NCBI GenBank assembly: GCA_016933955.1
Contig: JAFGTT010000015.1
Coordinates: 119,914 to 183,913, forward strand
Length of the DNA: 64,000 nt
Direction of reading: 5' to 3'
Origin: Candidatus Zixiibacteriota bacterium
GTDB lineage: Bacteria > Zixibacteria > MSB-5A5 > GN15 > PGXB01
Made by a program: the position numbers and the translations under genes. The notes below the pieces were generated by a model. The model had not been told where the DNA came from, searched no databases, and was given only the letters and a program-made list of their open reading frames with translations. Below are positions 18,464 through 28,350 of this stretch, in pieces (within the stretch, counting starts at the first letter, position 1; every line of letters starts with the position of its first letter).

Positions 18464-19204
18464 TTAATAACCCACCGCCGTCAGGTACAATCCGCGCGCC
18501 GGGGCAACTGCTTTTACTCTTCTATGGTCACAGGATTGCAAAATATCCCGAAAGTCATTTAATGTCAAGTAATCCTTCTCCTTCCCGGCTTCCACCATCG
18601 ACCCGACTAACGATCGGACCATGGTATGCAGAAAACGGTTGGCCCGAATCTCAAAAATCAACTGAGAGCCATTTTCTTTCCAGCCGCTGGAAATAACCTC
18701 GCAATCGTTATTTTCCTTCAAAGAAGAAACCACACAAAAAGCCGAAAAATCATGCCGCCCGATAATTTCGGCCGCAATGGCATTCATCCGCTCAATATCC
18801 AGCGGATACAGATATTCCCAGCGAAGTTGACGATAAAGCGCCGATTTTTCAAGTCCAATAAGGTAGCGGTATTCCCGCCAGCGGGCGGATTTCCTGGCAT
18901 GAAACGACAAGTCAACTTCACTGGCTGACGTAATCAAAATGGATTCAGGGAGATAAAAGTTTAACGCTTGCCGGTATTTTTCCGGAGGCAGATAATGATC
19001 AATTATGAAACTGGCCACCTGGCCCAGGGCGTGGACACCGGCATCGGTTCTTCCCGCCGCCACCAGGTTGACTTTAAGTCCGGTAACCTTTCTAATGGCC
19101 GCCTCGATTTCAGCCTGGATGGTCACCGCGTTTTTCTGAACTTGCCAGCCTGAATAATCGGTTCCGTTGTACTGAATTTCAAGTCGAATATTTTTCTCCG
19201 CCAT
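18464..19204 (-). CDS. truA: tRNA pseudouridine(38-40) synthase
   Basis: A 246-residue TruA. It starts MAEKNIRLEIQYNGTDYSGW, the usual N-terminus. The catalytic aspartate is D54 in AGRTDAGVHALGQVA. Further landmarks are ARWREYRYLI, GRHDFSAFC and the C-terminal RFLHTMVRSLVGSMVEAG. It isomerises uridines in the tRNA anticodon arm. A much longer in-frame start would overlap ecfT by over 80 bases and adds residues foreign to the family, so 19204 is preferred. It lies 5 bases after the ecfT stop. Confidence 0.97.
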   Translation of the reverse strand: MAEKNIRLEIQYNGTDYSGWQVQKNAVTIQAEIEAAIRKVTGLKVNLVAAGRTDAGVHALGQVASFIIDHYLPPEKYRQALNFYLPESILITSASEVDLSFHARKSARWREYRYLIGLEKSALYRQLRWEYLYPLDIERMNAIAAEIIGRHDFSAFCVVSSLKENNDCEVISSGWKENGSQLIFEIRANRFLHTMVRSLVGSMVEAGKEKDYLTLNDFRDILQSCDHRRVKAVAPARGLYLTAVGY

Positions 19205-19209
19205 ATTTT

Positions 19210-20010
19210 TCAGATCCTCGTCAGAATAAACAGGGCTGTAACCGCCATGGTACCTGTCACCAGAAAAACAATATCCGCCGCCCGCCATTTGAATTGCATA
19301 TAAGAACTACGAGCCTGACCGCTGACATAACCGCGTGCTTCAATAGCTATAGCAAGATCGTCTGCCCGTCGAATGGCCGACTGGAATACCGGAATAAGCA
19401 GATAAACCATTTTACGGGCTCGATTAATTAACCCTCCGGCAAAATCTACCCCTCGGACCTGTTGCGCCTTTTTGATAGTGTCGAATTCTTCGGCCAGCAC
19501 CGGAATAAAACGCATGGCAATAAATATAATCAAACCGATATCTTCGGCCGGCACTCCGATCCTTCTTAGCGGTTTCAGCCACCCAACCATGGCTTGAGCC
19601 AGATCGGCCGGCATGGTGGTCAGGGAGATGAAAAAGGCCACTCCCACAAAAACCAGCACCCGCAGGGAAAACGAAAGAGCCAGATTTATTCCTCCCTCGG
19701 TCAATCGAAATCCCCAGATCGTAAACCACGTGTCGGTATTACGGGCCGAAAATAACAAATGGTATATGGCCGTCACAGCCACCAGGATTATAAACGGACG
19801 GATATTCCGGGCGATCATAGCCGGTGATATATCAGAGATCAATAAAAGAATAATCAGGCCGGCTATCAAACAAACATAAAAAAGCGCCGATGAGGTGAAA
19901 ACCGATATCACCATAAGAAAAACGGCTAACCACAACTTTCCTCGCGGATCGAGCCGATGCCCCCATGACTCCGACGGATGATATTGTCCGATTAAATAGC
20001 GACTGCTCAT
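19210..20010 (-). CDS. ecfT: Energy-coupling factor transporter transmembrane protein EcfT
   Basis: A 266-residue inner-membrane protein with about five helices, the scaffold of ECF vitamin or metal importers. The start RLDPRGKLWLAVFLM is typical. The cytoplasmic coupling region carries QQVRGVDF and AIEARGYVSGQ, matching the two Ala-Arg-Gly-type motifs that dock the ATPases. No EcfA ATPases or S-component lie next to it, although these usually accompany ecfT. A good promoter sits just upstream, so this is probably the first gene of the operon running to 13195. Confidence 0.9.
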   Translation of the reverse strand: MSSRYLIGQYHPSESWGHRLDPRGKLWLAVFLMVISVFTSSALFYVCLIAGLIILLLISDISPAMIARNIRPFIILVAVTAIYHLLFSARNTDTWFTIWGFRLTEGGINLALSFSLRVLVFVGVAFFISLTTMPADLAQAMVGWLKPLRRIGVPAEDIGLIIFIAMRFIPVLAEEFDTIKKAQQVRGVDFAGGLINRARKMVYLLIPVFQSAIRRADDLAIAIEARGYVSGQARSSYMQFKWRAADIVFLVTGTMAVTALFILTRI

Positions 20011-20034
20011 ATGACTTTCCCTGTTAGAATGTTG

Positions 20035-20063
20035 AATCTAACCGGTTATGACCTCCCTGTCAA
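20035..20063 (-). promoter_or_regulatory. Sigma70-like promoter of the ecfT-to-13195 operon
   Basis: On the minus strand TTGACA (20058-20063) is followed after 17 bases by TAGATT (20035-20040). The predicted start of transcription lies only about 20 bases before the ecfT ATG at 20010. Confidence 0.6.
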
Positions 20064-20082
20064 ATGATACTTTAAATAGAAA

Positions 20083-20106
20083 AGCCGCCCCGATATCGGG
20101 CGGCCC
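20083..20106 (-). terminator. Intrinsic terminator of the protease operon
   Basis: GCCGCCC and GGGCGGC pair around a short GATATC-containing loop. Read on the minus strand the hairpin is followed by TTTTCTATTT. It lies 30-55 bases after the end of the M6-like protease gene. Confidence 0.75.
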
Positions 20107-20136
20107 CTTAAGATACTTCCGTTGAAATATATGGTT

Positions 20137-22863
20137 TTATTTGAGAAGCATCATTTTTTTCGTTTCAGCGTCATTCCCGTGATTCAGGCGATAGAAATAT
20201 ATGCCGCTGGCCGCCTGAAAACCGTTGTTATCGGCGCCGTCCCATTCTACCTGATAATTGCCCGGACGCTGGGGCTGATCGACCAGGGTTCTGACTTCCT
20301 GCCCCAGAAGATTAAATATGGTCAAGACGGTGTTGGACATCTGATGGCTATCGCTCTGCCGGATAGTGTAACTGATAGTGGTGGTCGGATTGAACGGATT
20401 GGGATAATTCTGGCCCAATTCAAAATTCCGCGGTAATAAAACATCATCTTCATTGTCGTTTAAGGCCGTAGTGAAATCTCCAAAGAAATTAAGAATGCCC
20501 GCCAGGACGGTATCGCGACCATCGAACTTGGAGGAATTATTATCGATTCCCTCATAACCCCAGTCAAAGAAAACCACCTTGTACGAACCGGCAAAACTCA
20601 ACGAGGTGTAACCATCGGTATAATAGCGATAATGAAATACCGGTACCGCTCCATTAACCGGCTCGATTTTTTCGGCCCAGGTATAGATCTGGTTGGCATC
20701 GCTGTAATATCTTATCTGCAGTCCGTTGCCAATCGGTGACCCATCGACACCATCCTGGAAAGGAGAAAAGAGATCGGAAACATATCGGGCGTGCAGATAA
20801 TTTTCGAGGAAAGCCGAATCCTCGGCATGAAGTTCACCGGCTAAACCCTGCCCGGTCAGAAACAGTTTGCCCTGGTTATCGAGATACTGCCGGATGGCAT
20901 TTATATCGTTGGTTTGCAGAAGATCAAGAGACGTATCTCCGGTGAACCAGAAAACCATTTCATAATCATTTAAGACAACGGCCGGCGGCGTCCCCGAAGT
21001 GGCCTTATGCCAGATATCGGCCGGGATCAGACGACGGTACAGATCGCCGACATAAAGAGTATCATAACTCGATCCCCGGTCATCATCGACAATCAGGATC
21101 TGCGCTTTGCCGACCTGTTGCTCGATATTGAAATCGAAATTTCCGCCATCGCTTTCGATATGAACATAAAAGGAATCGAAGGTTGGCGTCAACGTATCCG
21201 GAATTTCCATAATAATCGGTGCCGTACTGCTGGTGACGTAACCGTCGCCAAGAAAATATGCCAGATCGACCGAAGGAGTGCTGAATATTATTCCGGGATC
21301 ATTGGAAGTCATGGAGACCGTAACATCCCCGGCTGTCAACCAGTAATTCTTTATCTGGAAATGAAACTCCACCATCTCTCCCGGTTCAAGCAAACCGTTG
21401 AGATTCTCATCTGAAAAATCGTAAGTGTACAACTCCAGATTCGGCCTTGACCATTCAATATCAAGATTGGCCGTCATCAGTGAATCCGAGTCGGAGATAT
21501 CCCAGACCGCCACTTCGGTGATGACATTTCCATAACCCCGGCTGCTCGGAACCGTCAGATCATCAAACGACCTTTTGGCTGTTGAGCCGGGCCAGGGATC
21601 GCCCGGATCCCCCTCGTTATTGGCCGCATATTCCAGTTGATACTGCCCGTCGGCCTGTTCCACCGCCACATGGTAACGGTTGACATTAGTATTATTAAAA
21701 GTAGCATTGTCATCGACATGATAAATCAGCAACCCCTCCCCAATTAATAAGGAATCAAATCCCGTTTTCTGCCGATTCTCAACCAGGAAGTACTCCGGTC
21801 CATAAACACCATTCTTCCAGAGCCGATATACCACCGGATTATTTTCTGCCTGTGGAATCTCAACATCGGTTAAATTGGAGTAAACTTCAATCGGATCGAC
21901 AAAACCAAGGAAAGTCTTGCACCAGGCATCGAAATGCGATGGAATCCGACCGGCCCCCTTATAAACTCCTGTTCCCATAACCGACCAGAGACCGACCCCG
22001 GCTGAGGTCGATGGATCATAATCGATATCGTATAAATCCGGTAAGCCCAGCACATGACCAAACTCATGACAGAATACCCCGATCGGAGAAAGTGAGGCAC
22101 TGCTGTAATATTCTTCCGGCTGGATGGTGTATTCATTTATATAAATGCCATCCTTGTAAGTGGCGTAGGAACCAAGATCCCATTTATGTGAAGCCATATC
22201 ATTGAGATTCCCGGTTAATTCCATTCCCGGACCGGCGTGAACGATTGCCAGACCGTCAATTTCACCATCCGGCATACCGGAAGGACCATAAGTATCGAAC
22301 AGGGAAAAGTCGATACCGACCGAATCAGCCACATTGATGGCATCATAGGCCAGCCCGCGAGAATTGGTCGGGAAAATACTCCCTATCCCCCCCTGCCCAT
22401 CCACATAATAGAAATACGGGCGCGGCATTCTCAACCAGCCATAAACCTGCCCCTTGATAAGCATTTTACCATAAGAATTTTCAAGATAGTACTCGGTCAT
22501 CGAACCGGTCGGATTGAGTCTTCCGGTGGAAAATAGAATCGAATCGAACTCGGCCACGGTTCCGGCCACATCGCCGGCGGTGTAAGCGCTATCGGCGAAA
22601 TCCACCAGCAGGACCATGATAGTCAGGGTATCGACATCATCACTCGAGGTAGCCATACGTCTGGGCCGGTCAATTTCCCCGGCGCTATTAAGGCCAAGCG
22701 TCTTGGCATCCCGGAGAATCGTAATGTAATCCTGCAAAAGACCGTCTATTTCGAGTTTCTCACGCGCCTCCGGAGTAATCTGAACCGCGTGAACTTCTAC
22801 CCCGATCATGACAGCAAGCATGATCACCAGGGTCGATATTCCAATTTTAACGACTGTACTCAT
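20137..22863 (-). CDS. Secreted M6-family (immune inhibitor A-like) metalloprotease with C-terminal sorting domain
   Basis: A 908-residue exported zinc protease. A signal peptide occupies residues 1-26. The M6-type domain has the zinc motif HEFGHVLGLPDLYD near residue 265 and a Met-turn GLWSVMGTG. Residues about 590-790 resemble a class I glutamine-amidotransferase-like fold (QILIVDDDRG, LDNQGKLFLTGQGLAGE, then a final VVFFDWGYEGI) without a clear catalytic Cys. The last 85 residues are the NYPNPFNPTTTISY sorting/FlgD-like domain ending in SGIYFYRLNHG and a KKMMLLK tail. It probably acts at the cell surface or outside. It follows the subtilisin-like gene by 51 bases and is followed by a terminator. 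Confidence 0.9.
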   Translation of the reverse strand: MSTVVKIGISTLVIMLAVMIGVEVHAVQITPEAREKLEIDGLLQDYITILRDAKTLGLNSAGEIDRPRRMATSSDDVDTLTIMVLLVDFADSAYTAGDVAGTVAEFDSILFSTGRLNPTGSMTEYYLENSYGKMLIKGQVYGWLRMPRPYFYYVDGQGGIGSIFPTNSRGLAYDAINVADSVGIDFSLFDTYGPSGMPDGEIDGLAIVHAGPGMELTGNLNDMASHKWDLGSYATYKDGIYINEYTIQPEEYYSSASLSPIGVFCHEFGHVLGLPDLYDIDYDPSTSAGVGLWSVMGTGVYKGAGRIPSHFDAWCKTFLGFVDPIEVYSNLTDVEIPQAENNPVVYRLWKNGVYGPEYFLVENRQKTGFDSLLIGEGLLIYHVDDNATFNNTNVNRYHVAVEQADGQYQLEYAANNEGDPGDPWPGSTAKRSFDDLTVPSSRGYGNVITEVAVWDISDSDSLMTANLDIEWSRPNLELYTYDFSDENLNGLLEPGEMVEFHFQIKNYWLTAGDVTVSMTSNDPGIIFSTPSVDLAYFLGDGYVTSSTAPIIMEIPDTLTPTFDSFYVHIESDGGNFDFNIEQQVGKAQILIVDDDRGSSYDTLYVGDLYRRLIPADIWHKATSGTPPAVVLNDYEMVFWFTGDTSLDLLQTNDINAIRQYLDNQGKLFLTGQGLAGELHAEDSAFLENYLHARYVSDLFSPFQDGVDGSPIGNGLQIRYYSDANQIYTWAEKIEPVNGAVPVFHYRYYTDGYTSLSFAGSYKVVFFDWGYEGIDNNSSKFDGRDTVLAGILNFFGDFTTALNDNEDDVLLPRNFELGQNYPNPFNPTTTISYTIRQSDSHQMSNTVLTIFNLLGQEVRTLVDQPQRPGNYQVEWDGADNNGFQAASGIYFYRLNHGNDAETKKMMLLK

Positions 22864-22914
22864 TATTCATATCCCGCGAGTAATTATAATTTTAATTTTT
22901 GGATCTGAGTCCAT

Positions 22915-25830
22915 CTATTTTATCAGCATCATTTTTTTGGTTTCAACGCTGGAACCGCATCTTAAGCGATAGAAATAAATCCCCGAACCGACTTCCTCTC
23001 CCCCGGAATTGCGCCCGTCCCAGGTAATTTCATGGTACCCGGTCGTAACCACACCGTCGTACAGCGTCCGGACTTTTTGCCCCAGTGTATTGAAGATGGT
23101 CAATTCGACCTTTGAGGTTCGGTTCAATTCAAAGGCAATGGTCGTTGTGGGATTAAACGGATTGGGATAATTCTGATCCAGAACAAAACTGGCCGGCAAT
23201 ATTCCCTGTGATTCCTGAACCTCGGTGAATCCTGTATAACGGTCAATGGCCCGATTGACTGAAGACACCAGTTCATCCATACCGCGCGCGGCCAGCATCG
23301 CCAGGGCGACTTCCACCGAATCGCCCGAAGCCAGATTAAAAGGTCCGAAAGACACAATCGTCATAAAATCAGCGTCAGCAGTATCATCGATTAGAATTCC
23401 TTCAGAAGAAATATAGGCGAATTTGGTCTGTCTATCCAGTCCGATTTTGCCGCCGTCGTTTTTCATGGATAAGATGCCGTTATATTTCGTCAGCGGAAGC
23501 AAACCCGTATAAAGGCCATCGCCCGTCTGGTAAACCATATCGCTTCCGGTATCGAAACCGACCCGGTCACCGCTGTCATCAAGATCGAAATCGGCCAGGA
23601 AACCGAAATAGACATTGTTCATGGCCGTAAGGGTATTATTCACCAGGTAATATTTAATAATGATGAAATTATCATTGCCCGAATCATTATAACTCGACAT
23701 CGACTGCGAAATCGATACCGGCAAGGGAAGATCGGATTCGGTATCAACCATCCGGCAATAACTCCGGAAACCGCCGTCAATATCGGGATAACTGGTTGCC
23801 AATTCCTGGAGCGGCGAGAAATCCGATTCATAGGCATAAGCCTGGGTGTCGCGCACCGATGATGATAACTGCACCGCGCTCCGTCCGACAATTATACCGG
23901 CTTCATAGAGTAGGTTTTCGGACTGATCCAGCGTAAAACCGCTTTCCCCGGCCGGGAATATCGATCCCGTTCCATAACCGATCTGGCCGATATCGGACAC
24001 CGTCGCCTCGAGCCTGGGTGTCACATGAGTAACCATATTTCCCGCCGGTTCATGGCCGACTGTTATTTCCAGAGCCAGAGTATCGATTTCCTCACTGTAT
24101 GGAAAGGTTATGAGCAACTTAAAAGGAATTTTCTGACCGTTGAAAAAGGCGTCGGCGAAATTTATCTCAAACGGCGTCAGGTTCACCGCCGAAGTGTTTT
24201 TCTGCTGAAAGACGAACAGGGTCCGGTTGTTGATTATTTCAACCCCTTCTTCAAAACAAACCAGTTCCGCCTGAACCGAATCGATCTCCCCGGAAGGAAT
24301 CTCGAGACGCATATATAAATCGAAGGTCTCGCCGGGATCGGCAATCTTATCGCCCCCGATATAATGGGCGCTGATATAGATATCCGGGGCCGGAGGCGAG
24401 GGAAGATACTGAAGCGCCAGATCGGCATCGGGCAGACCATGACCGTACATATTGTCTTCCCCGGTTGCCCCCAGGTCATGGCATGATTCCAGAATGGCAT
24501 TTTTTATTTCGGACACGGTAACATCGGGGTTGTACTGACGGAACAGGGCCACCATCCCGGCGATCAACGGCGCCGCCATCGACGTTCCGCTTTTCAAAAC
24601 ATAACTGCTGTTTTTGGTCGAGGAATAAATCGAAACGCCCGGGGCCACAACCTCCGGCTTGATCTGAGTGGTATCACAACTCGATGGTCCGCGGCTGGAA
24701 AAACTGGCGATGGTGTTGGTGGTATGATCGATAGCCCCCACCGCAAAAGAATTTAGCAGGGAGCTGGCCCTGTTAGCCGGAATCCGAAGTGACATCGCAT
24801 CCGGACCTTCATTACCGGCCGCAAAAATGGTTACGATCCCGGCCGCCTCAACATTATCAATCACCTGGTAGAAAGTCTGGTCGCAGGGCTGCATAAGTGA
24901 GGTCGGAATCCCCCAGCTATTCAAAATCACGTCCGGCATATCATCGATGGTAGCCGAATTGCCGTCCGGATCCATAGCCCACTGAAAGGCCAATAGAATA
25001 TCCTCGATAGTGCGGCTCAGAGTCTGTCCCTGATCGATAACGGCCGCCGTAATCCATTCCGCTCCCGGCGCGACCCCGAAACTGTCGATTCTGGTACTGC
25101 CCACCATCAGTCCCATGGTATGCGTCCCGTGGCCGGTCTTATCGAAGGGTATGGTATCGGTCGAATTGGGAGCAAAGAAAGCCGCCTCACTTCCGGTCGT
25201 CCATCCCCGCCATTTACTGCTCAGGGCCGGGTGCGTCCCTTCCACCCCGGTATCAAAACTACACACCAGCCGTCCTTTGCCCGTAATGCCCTTCTGCCAC
25301 ACTGCTGGAATATTAAGGGCGGTCAGATGGCTGTAAACGGTGGCCATCTTGGCCGTCATCGAAACCGGAGTTTCATCAACCGGTTCGATGAGTTCAGCCT
25401 GACCGTTTTCAATAATCGATGCAATCCCGCTGATTGCGGCAATTCGGTCGAGTTTTGAAACAGGGATCTCGAAAACAAGAGCCGGTGCAACCCAATAACT
25501 GCGAATATTCGCCACGGGATAAATTCCCAGAATTTCGTTTTTTATATTCTGAGTCGCCGCCGGATTGGCCGCTTTAAGATTCTCAATAACATTAAAATGC
25601 CGTTCTTTCAGAGTCATTCCCGGCATAGTCGAAGTCCTGGCGGCATAATCGCGACCCGCATCATCATCGACAAAGATAATAATAGAGATAAGAGAATCGT
25701 CCTCGATCGGATTAATAAGAATATCGTTCAGTGAAGGCGACAATTCAGCCGCCTGAAGCAATCCTGCTGAAATCAGAATCAGACCGATATTGGTCAAAAT
25801 CCATGATATTTTTGCAGATAAGCGATTCAT
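22915..25830 (-). CDS. Secreted subtilisin-like (S8) serine protease with C-terminal sorting domain
   Basis: A 971-residue exported protease. A signal peptide covers about residues 1-28 from the ATG at 25830, supported by GAGGAG upstream; an earlier in-frame start would bury the signal. A propeptide-like region precedes the S8 domain. Catalytic residues are Asp in CSFDTGVEG (about 193), His in GHGTHTMGL (about 233), oxyanion Asn in FAAGNEG, and Ser in GTSMAAPLIAGM (about 415). A long beta-rich region follows, then the NYPNPFNPTTTIAF domain ending SGIYFYRLRCG and a KKMMLIK tail. It is transcribed with the M6-like protease. Confidence 0.93.
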   Translation of the reverse strand: MNRLSAKISWILTNIGLILISAGLLQAAELSPSLNDILINPIEDDSLISIIIFVDDDAGRDYAARTSTMPGMTLKERHFNVIENLKAANPAATQNIKNEILGIYPVANIRSYWVAPALVFEIPVSKLDRIAAISGIASIIENGQAELIEPVDETPVSMTAKMATVYSHLTALNIPAVWQKGITGKGRLVCSFDTGVEGTHPALSSKWRGWTTGSEAAFFAPNSTDTIPFDKTGHGTHTMGLMVGSTRIDSFGVAPGAEWITAAVIDQGQTLSRTIEDILLAFQWAMDPDGNSATIDDMPDVILNSWGIPTSLMQPCDQTFYQVIDNVEAAGIVTIFAAGNEGPDAMSLRIPANRASSLLNSFAVGAIDHTTNTIASFSSRGPSSCDTTQIKPEVVAPGVSIYSSTKNSSYVLKSGTSMAAPLIAGMVALFRQYNPDVTVSEIKNAILESCHDLGATGEDNMYGHGLPDADLALQYLPSPPAPDIYISAHYIGGDKIADPGETFDLYMRLEIPSGEIDSVQAELVCFEEGVEIINNRTLFVFQQKNTSAVNLTPFEINFADAFFNGQKIPFKLLITFPYSEEIDTLALEITVGHEPAGNMVTHVTPRLEATVSDIGQIGYGTGSIFPAGESGFTLDQSENLLYEAGIIVGRSAVQLSSSVRDTQAYAYESDFSPLQELATSYPDIDGGFRSYCRMVDTESDLPLPVSISQSMSSYNDSGNDNFIIIKYYLVNNTLTAMNNVYFGFLADFDLDDSGDRVGFDTGSDMVYQTGDGLYTGLLPLTKYNGILSMKNDGGKIGLDRQTKFAYISSEGILIDDTADADFMTIVSFGPFNLASGDSVEVALAMLAARGMDELVSSVNRAIDRYTGFTEVQESQGILPASFVLDQNYPNPFNPTTTIAFELNRTSKVELTIFNTLGQKVRTLYDGVVTTGYHEITWDGRNSGGEEVGSGIYFYRLRCGSSVETKKMMLIK

Positions 25831-26052
25831 CTCAGTCTCCTCAAATAAAACCAAAACCTTATCGCGCAACCGGCGTGCCGGAAGAAAAATCAAAAGAATA
25901 ATGATATGTTACCGCTGGAAAATTCACACATCAAGCCCTGACGATACACTATCTCATTGCCCGGCCATGACTTACGTTTCTTCCTAAAAACGGGCGAAAT
26001 ATGCACAGCAGGATCATTCGATTTCCTGGGATTTGCATATCGGTGAGATGAT

Positions 26053-28299
26053 ATGCAAGTGAGAACTTCCTTGCAGATTAATCTCTTTGTTGTCTTGAAA
26101 CTGATTGTTGATTATTTTGGGGATATGAAACGGCTTGCGGGACTTCTTAAAAAACATCCCATAATACTCATCCTGATATTGGCCGGATTGATTCGACTGA
26201 TTTTTCTGATGGAATACTATAACAGCCCGGAATGGAATCAACTGGTAGTTGATTCGCTTTTCCATCATCGCTGGGCCATTTCGATTGCTTTCGGCAATAT
26301 TATCGGAGATCAGGTTTTTTTCCGGGCGCCTTTTTACATTTACATCCTGGGGCTAATCTATGCCATCGCCGGACCATCGCTTCTGGCCGCAAGGATTTTC
26401 GGTCACTTGGTCGGCCTTATCTCTGTCTTTCTGACATACCTGATCGGCCGCAGGCTTTTCAATCGCCCGGTCGGTTTGATGGCCGCACTGATCCATGCCC
26501 TCTATCCGATCGCCATCTTTTTTGAAAGCGAGCTTTTGGTCGATAACTTGTTCACCTTATTCTTCGAGCTGTCAATCCTGATCCTTATCAGTAGTCCGAA
26601 AAATAAAAAATATCATCACTATGTTTTTCTTGGTTTAATTCTCGGATTCGCCGCCATCACGCGACCCCTCATTCTTGGCCTGATTCCTCTTTACCTGATC
26701 TGGATTATCCTCGACAGCAAAAATATCAGGTCGGTATTGCTCGGAATTGCCATTACATTTTTATTGATGATTGTTGTTATAGCCCCGATCACCATCAGGA
26801 ATAAGATTGTCGGCAATGATTTCGTGTTGATATCTTCCTCGGGGGGAATTAATTTCTATATCGGCAACAATGCTTCCTCCGATGGCTTGACCGCTTCCCT
26901 GCCGCCCCCATACGGCAACAGCTGGCAGATCAGCGATATTAATTATCTGGCCGAAAAGGAGACAGGCCGGTCACTTAAGCCCTCCGGGGTTTCGGCATTC
27001 TGGACCTCAAAGGCTATTGACTGGATTACTCATAACAAAATAGACTTTATTAAATTGTACGCCAAAAAACTCTATTATTGCATGAATGATTTCGAGGTCT
27101 CGAACAACAAAAATATAAGTGCTTTTTTCGATGGTTTCCTGATTTTAAGAATAATTCCGTTAAATTACGGCTTTATCCTGAGTCTGGCGGCGGCCGGGAT
27201 AATTTTCCTGTTTGCTCTTGGCGGGATTATGCCACAAATAAAAATGGTTTTCCTCCTTATCGTCGGGTATTTTTTGTTAATATCATTGTTCTTCATAAAT
27301 GCCCGTTTCCGCCTGCCGGTCATTCCATTAATAATAATCTTTGGCGGGGTTGGCCTTGAATCGATATTCGCATCAATAAAACATCGGTCCAATTTAAAAT
27401 ATCCCGCCATTGCCGTGACAGCGGCAATTATTGCATTCACCCTTTCCCAAACCAATTTCTATCGCATGCGTCATGACAGCCGCGCCGGGGGGGCTTTCAG
27501 CAAAGGCAATTATTATCTCGCATTGGGCGATATGGAGCGGGCTGTTGATTACTATCGCATGACACTCAGTGATGATCCTCGTTATCCCGATGCCAATCTC
27601 AATCTCGGAGCGGCCTTTCTTAAAACAGGCCGGGGTGACTCCGCTGAGTTTTATCTCCGACGGGAACTGGAGCTTGAGCCCGGCAATGCCCGTGCCTTTG
27701 CCGATCTGGCCTCGCTATATTTCACCCGGCATGATTACGATAATGCCGGCAGGATGGCCGAGCGAGCCATTTCACTGAAACCATATTTCGATGATCCATA
27801 CTTGATTTTGCTTCGTCTCAGCGCGGTTGTAAACGATACTTTGCTCTTCAATCGTACTCTGGAGCGAATTAATCGAATTCCCGAATCTCATACCGAGGTA
27901 GATCTCGAAGCCGGCCTTGTCCTGAGCCAGTGGAAAGATTTTGATCGAGCCATTGATTATCTCAATCATGTCATGGAAACCGGCGAACCAGCTATTGAAA
28001 CCGATGATCGCGCTTTCGGATATTCTCCCGATGGCAACAGGACAATATTGAAACTCAAAGCCCGGGCGGCCTATCAGTTGGGATATATCTATGGACTTCA
28101 AAACCGTCTGGATTTATCTCTTGAAAAAAGCCGTCTGGCCATCGCCCTCGATTCCAATCTGGCCGAGGCCTATATCAATTTATATAATGCCTTCCTGATG
28201 ACCGGACGCCGCGATCAGGCCCTTGATATTATCCATATCGCCCGGAATAAATTCCCCGACAACGAAATCATTCGGGCGATTATCAACCAACAGCCATAA
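26053..28299 (+). CDS. GT39-like membrane glycosyltransferase fused to TPR repeats
   Basis: A 748-residue inner-membrane protein. The first about 460 residues have ten or more hydrophobic helices and resemble the ArnT/PMT-like (GT-C) glycosyltransferases, which use polyprenyl-phosphate sugars. FFRAPFYIYILGLIYAI and ESELLVDNLFTLFFELS are characteristic. The expected first-loop acidic residues cannot be fixed with certainty. From about residue 475 the protein switches to soluble TPR repeats (GNYYLALGDMERAVDYYRMTL, NARAFADLASLYFTRHDYDNA). Start 26053 has GGTGAG five bases upstream; the ATG at 26125 is an alternative closer to the first helix. It is monocistronic. TPRs may recruit a partner to the enzyme. 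Confidence 0.82.
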   Translation: MQVRTSLQINLFVVLKLIVDYFGDMKRLAGLLKKHPIILILILAGLIRLIFLMEYYNSPEWNQLVVDSLFHHRWAISIAFGNIIGDQVFFRAPFYIYILGLIYAIAGPSLLAARIFGHLVGLISVFLTYLIGRRLFNRPVGLMAALIHALYPIAIFFESELLVDNLFTLFFELSILILISSPKNKKYHHYVFLGLILGFAAITRPLILGLIPLYLIWIILDSKNIRSVLLGIAITFLLMIVVIAPITIRNKIVGNDFVLISSSGGINFYIGNNASSDGLTASLPPPYGNSWQISDINYLAEKETGRSLKPSGVSAFWTSKAIDWITHNKIDFIKLYAKKLYYCMNDFEVSNNKNISAFFDGFLILRIIPLNYGFILSLAAAGIIFLFALGGIMPQIKMVFLLIVGYFLLISLFFINARFRLPVIPLIIIFGGVGLESIFASIKHRSNLKYPAIAVTAAIIAFTLSQTNFYRMRHDSRAGGAFSKGNYYLALGDMERAVDYYRMTLSDDPRYPDANLNLGAAFLKTGRGDSAEFYLRRELELEPGNARAFADLASLYFTRHDYDNAGRMAERAISLKPYFDDPYLILLRLSAVVNDTLLFNRTLERINRIPESHTEVDLEAGLVLSQWKDFDRAIDYLNHVMETGEPAIETDDRAFGYSPDGNRTILKLKARAAYQLGYIYGLQNRLDLSLEKSRLAIALDSNLAEAYINLYNAFLMTGRRDQALDIIHIARNKFPDNEIIRAIINQQP

Positions 28300-28302
28300 A
28301 AA

Positions 28303-28335
28303 AGGCCGGGGACATTGATAATCCCCGGCCGGTTT
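28303..28335. terminator. Bidirectional intrinsic terminator
   Basis: GGCCGGGGA and TCCCCGGCC pair around a TTGATAA-containing loop, flanked by an A-run and a T-run. It lies between the convergent glycosyltransferase and lipoprotein genes. Confidence 0.88.
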
Positions 28336-28350
28336 TGAATCCTGAATCAA

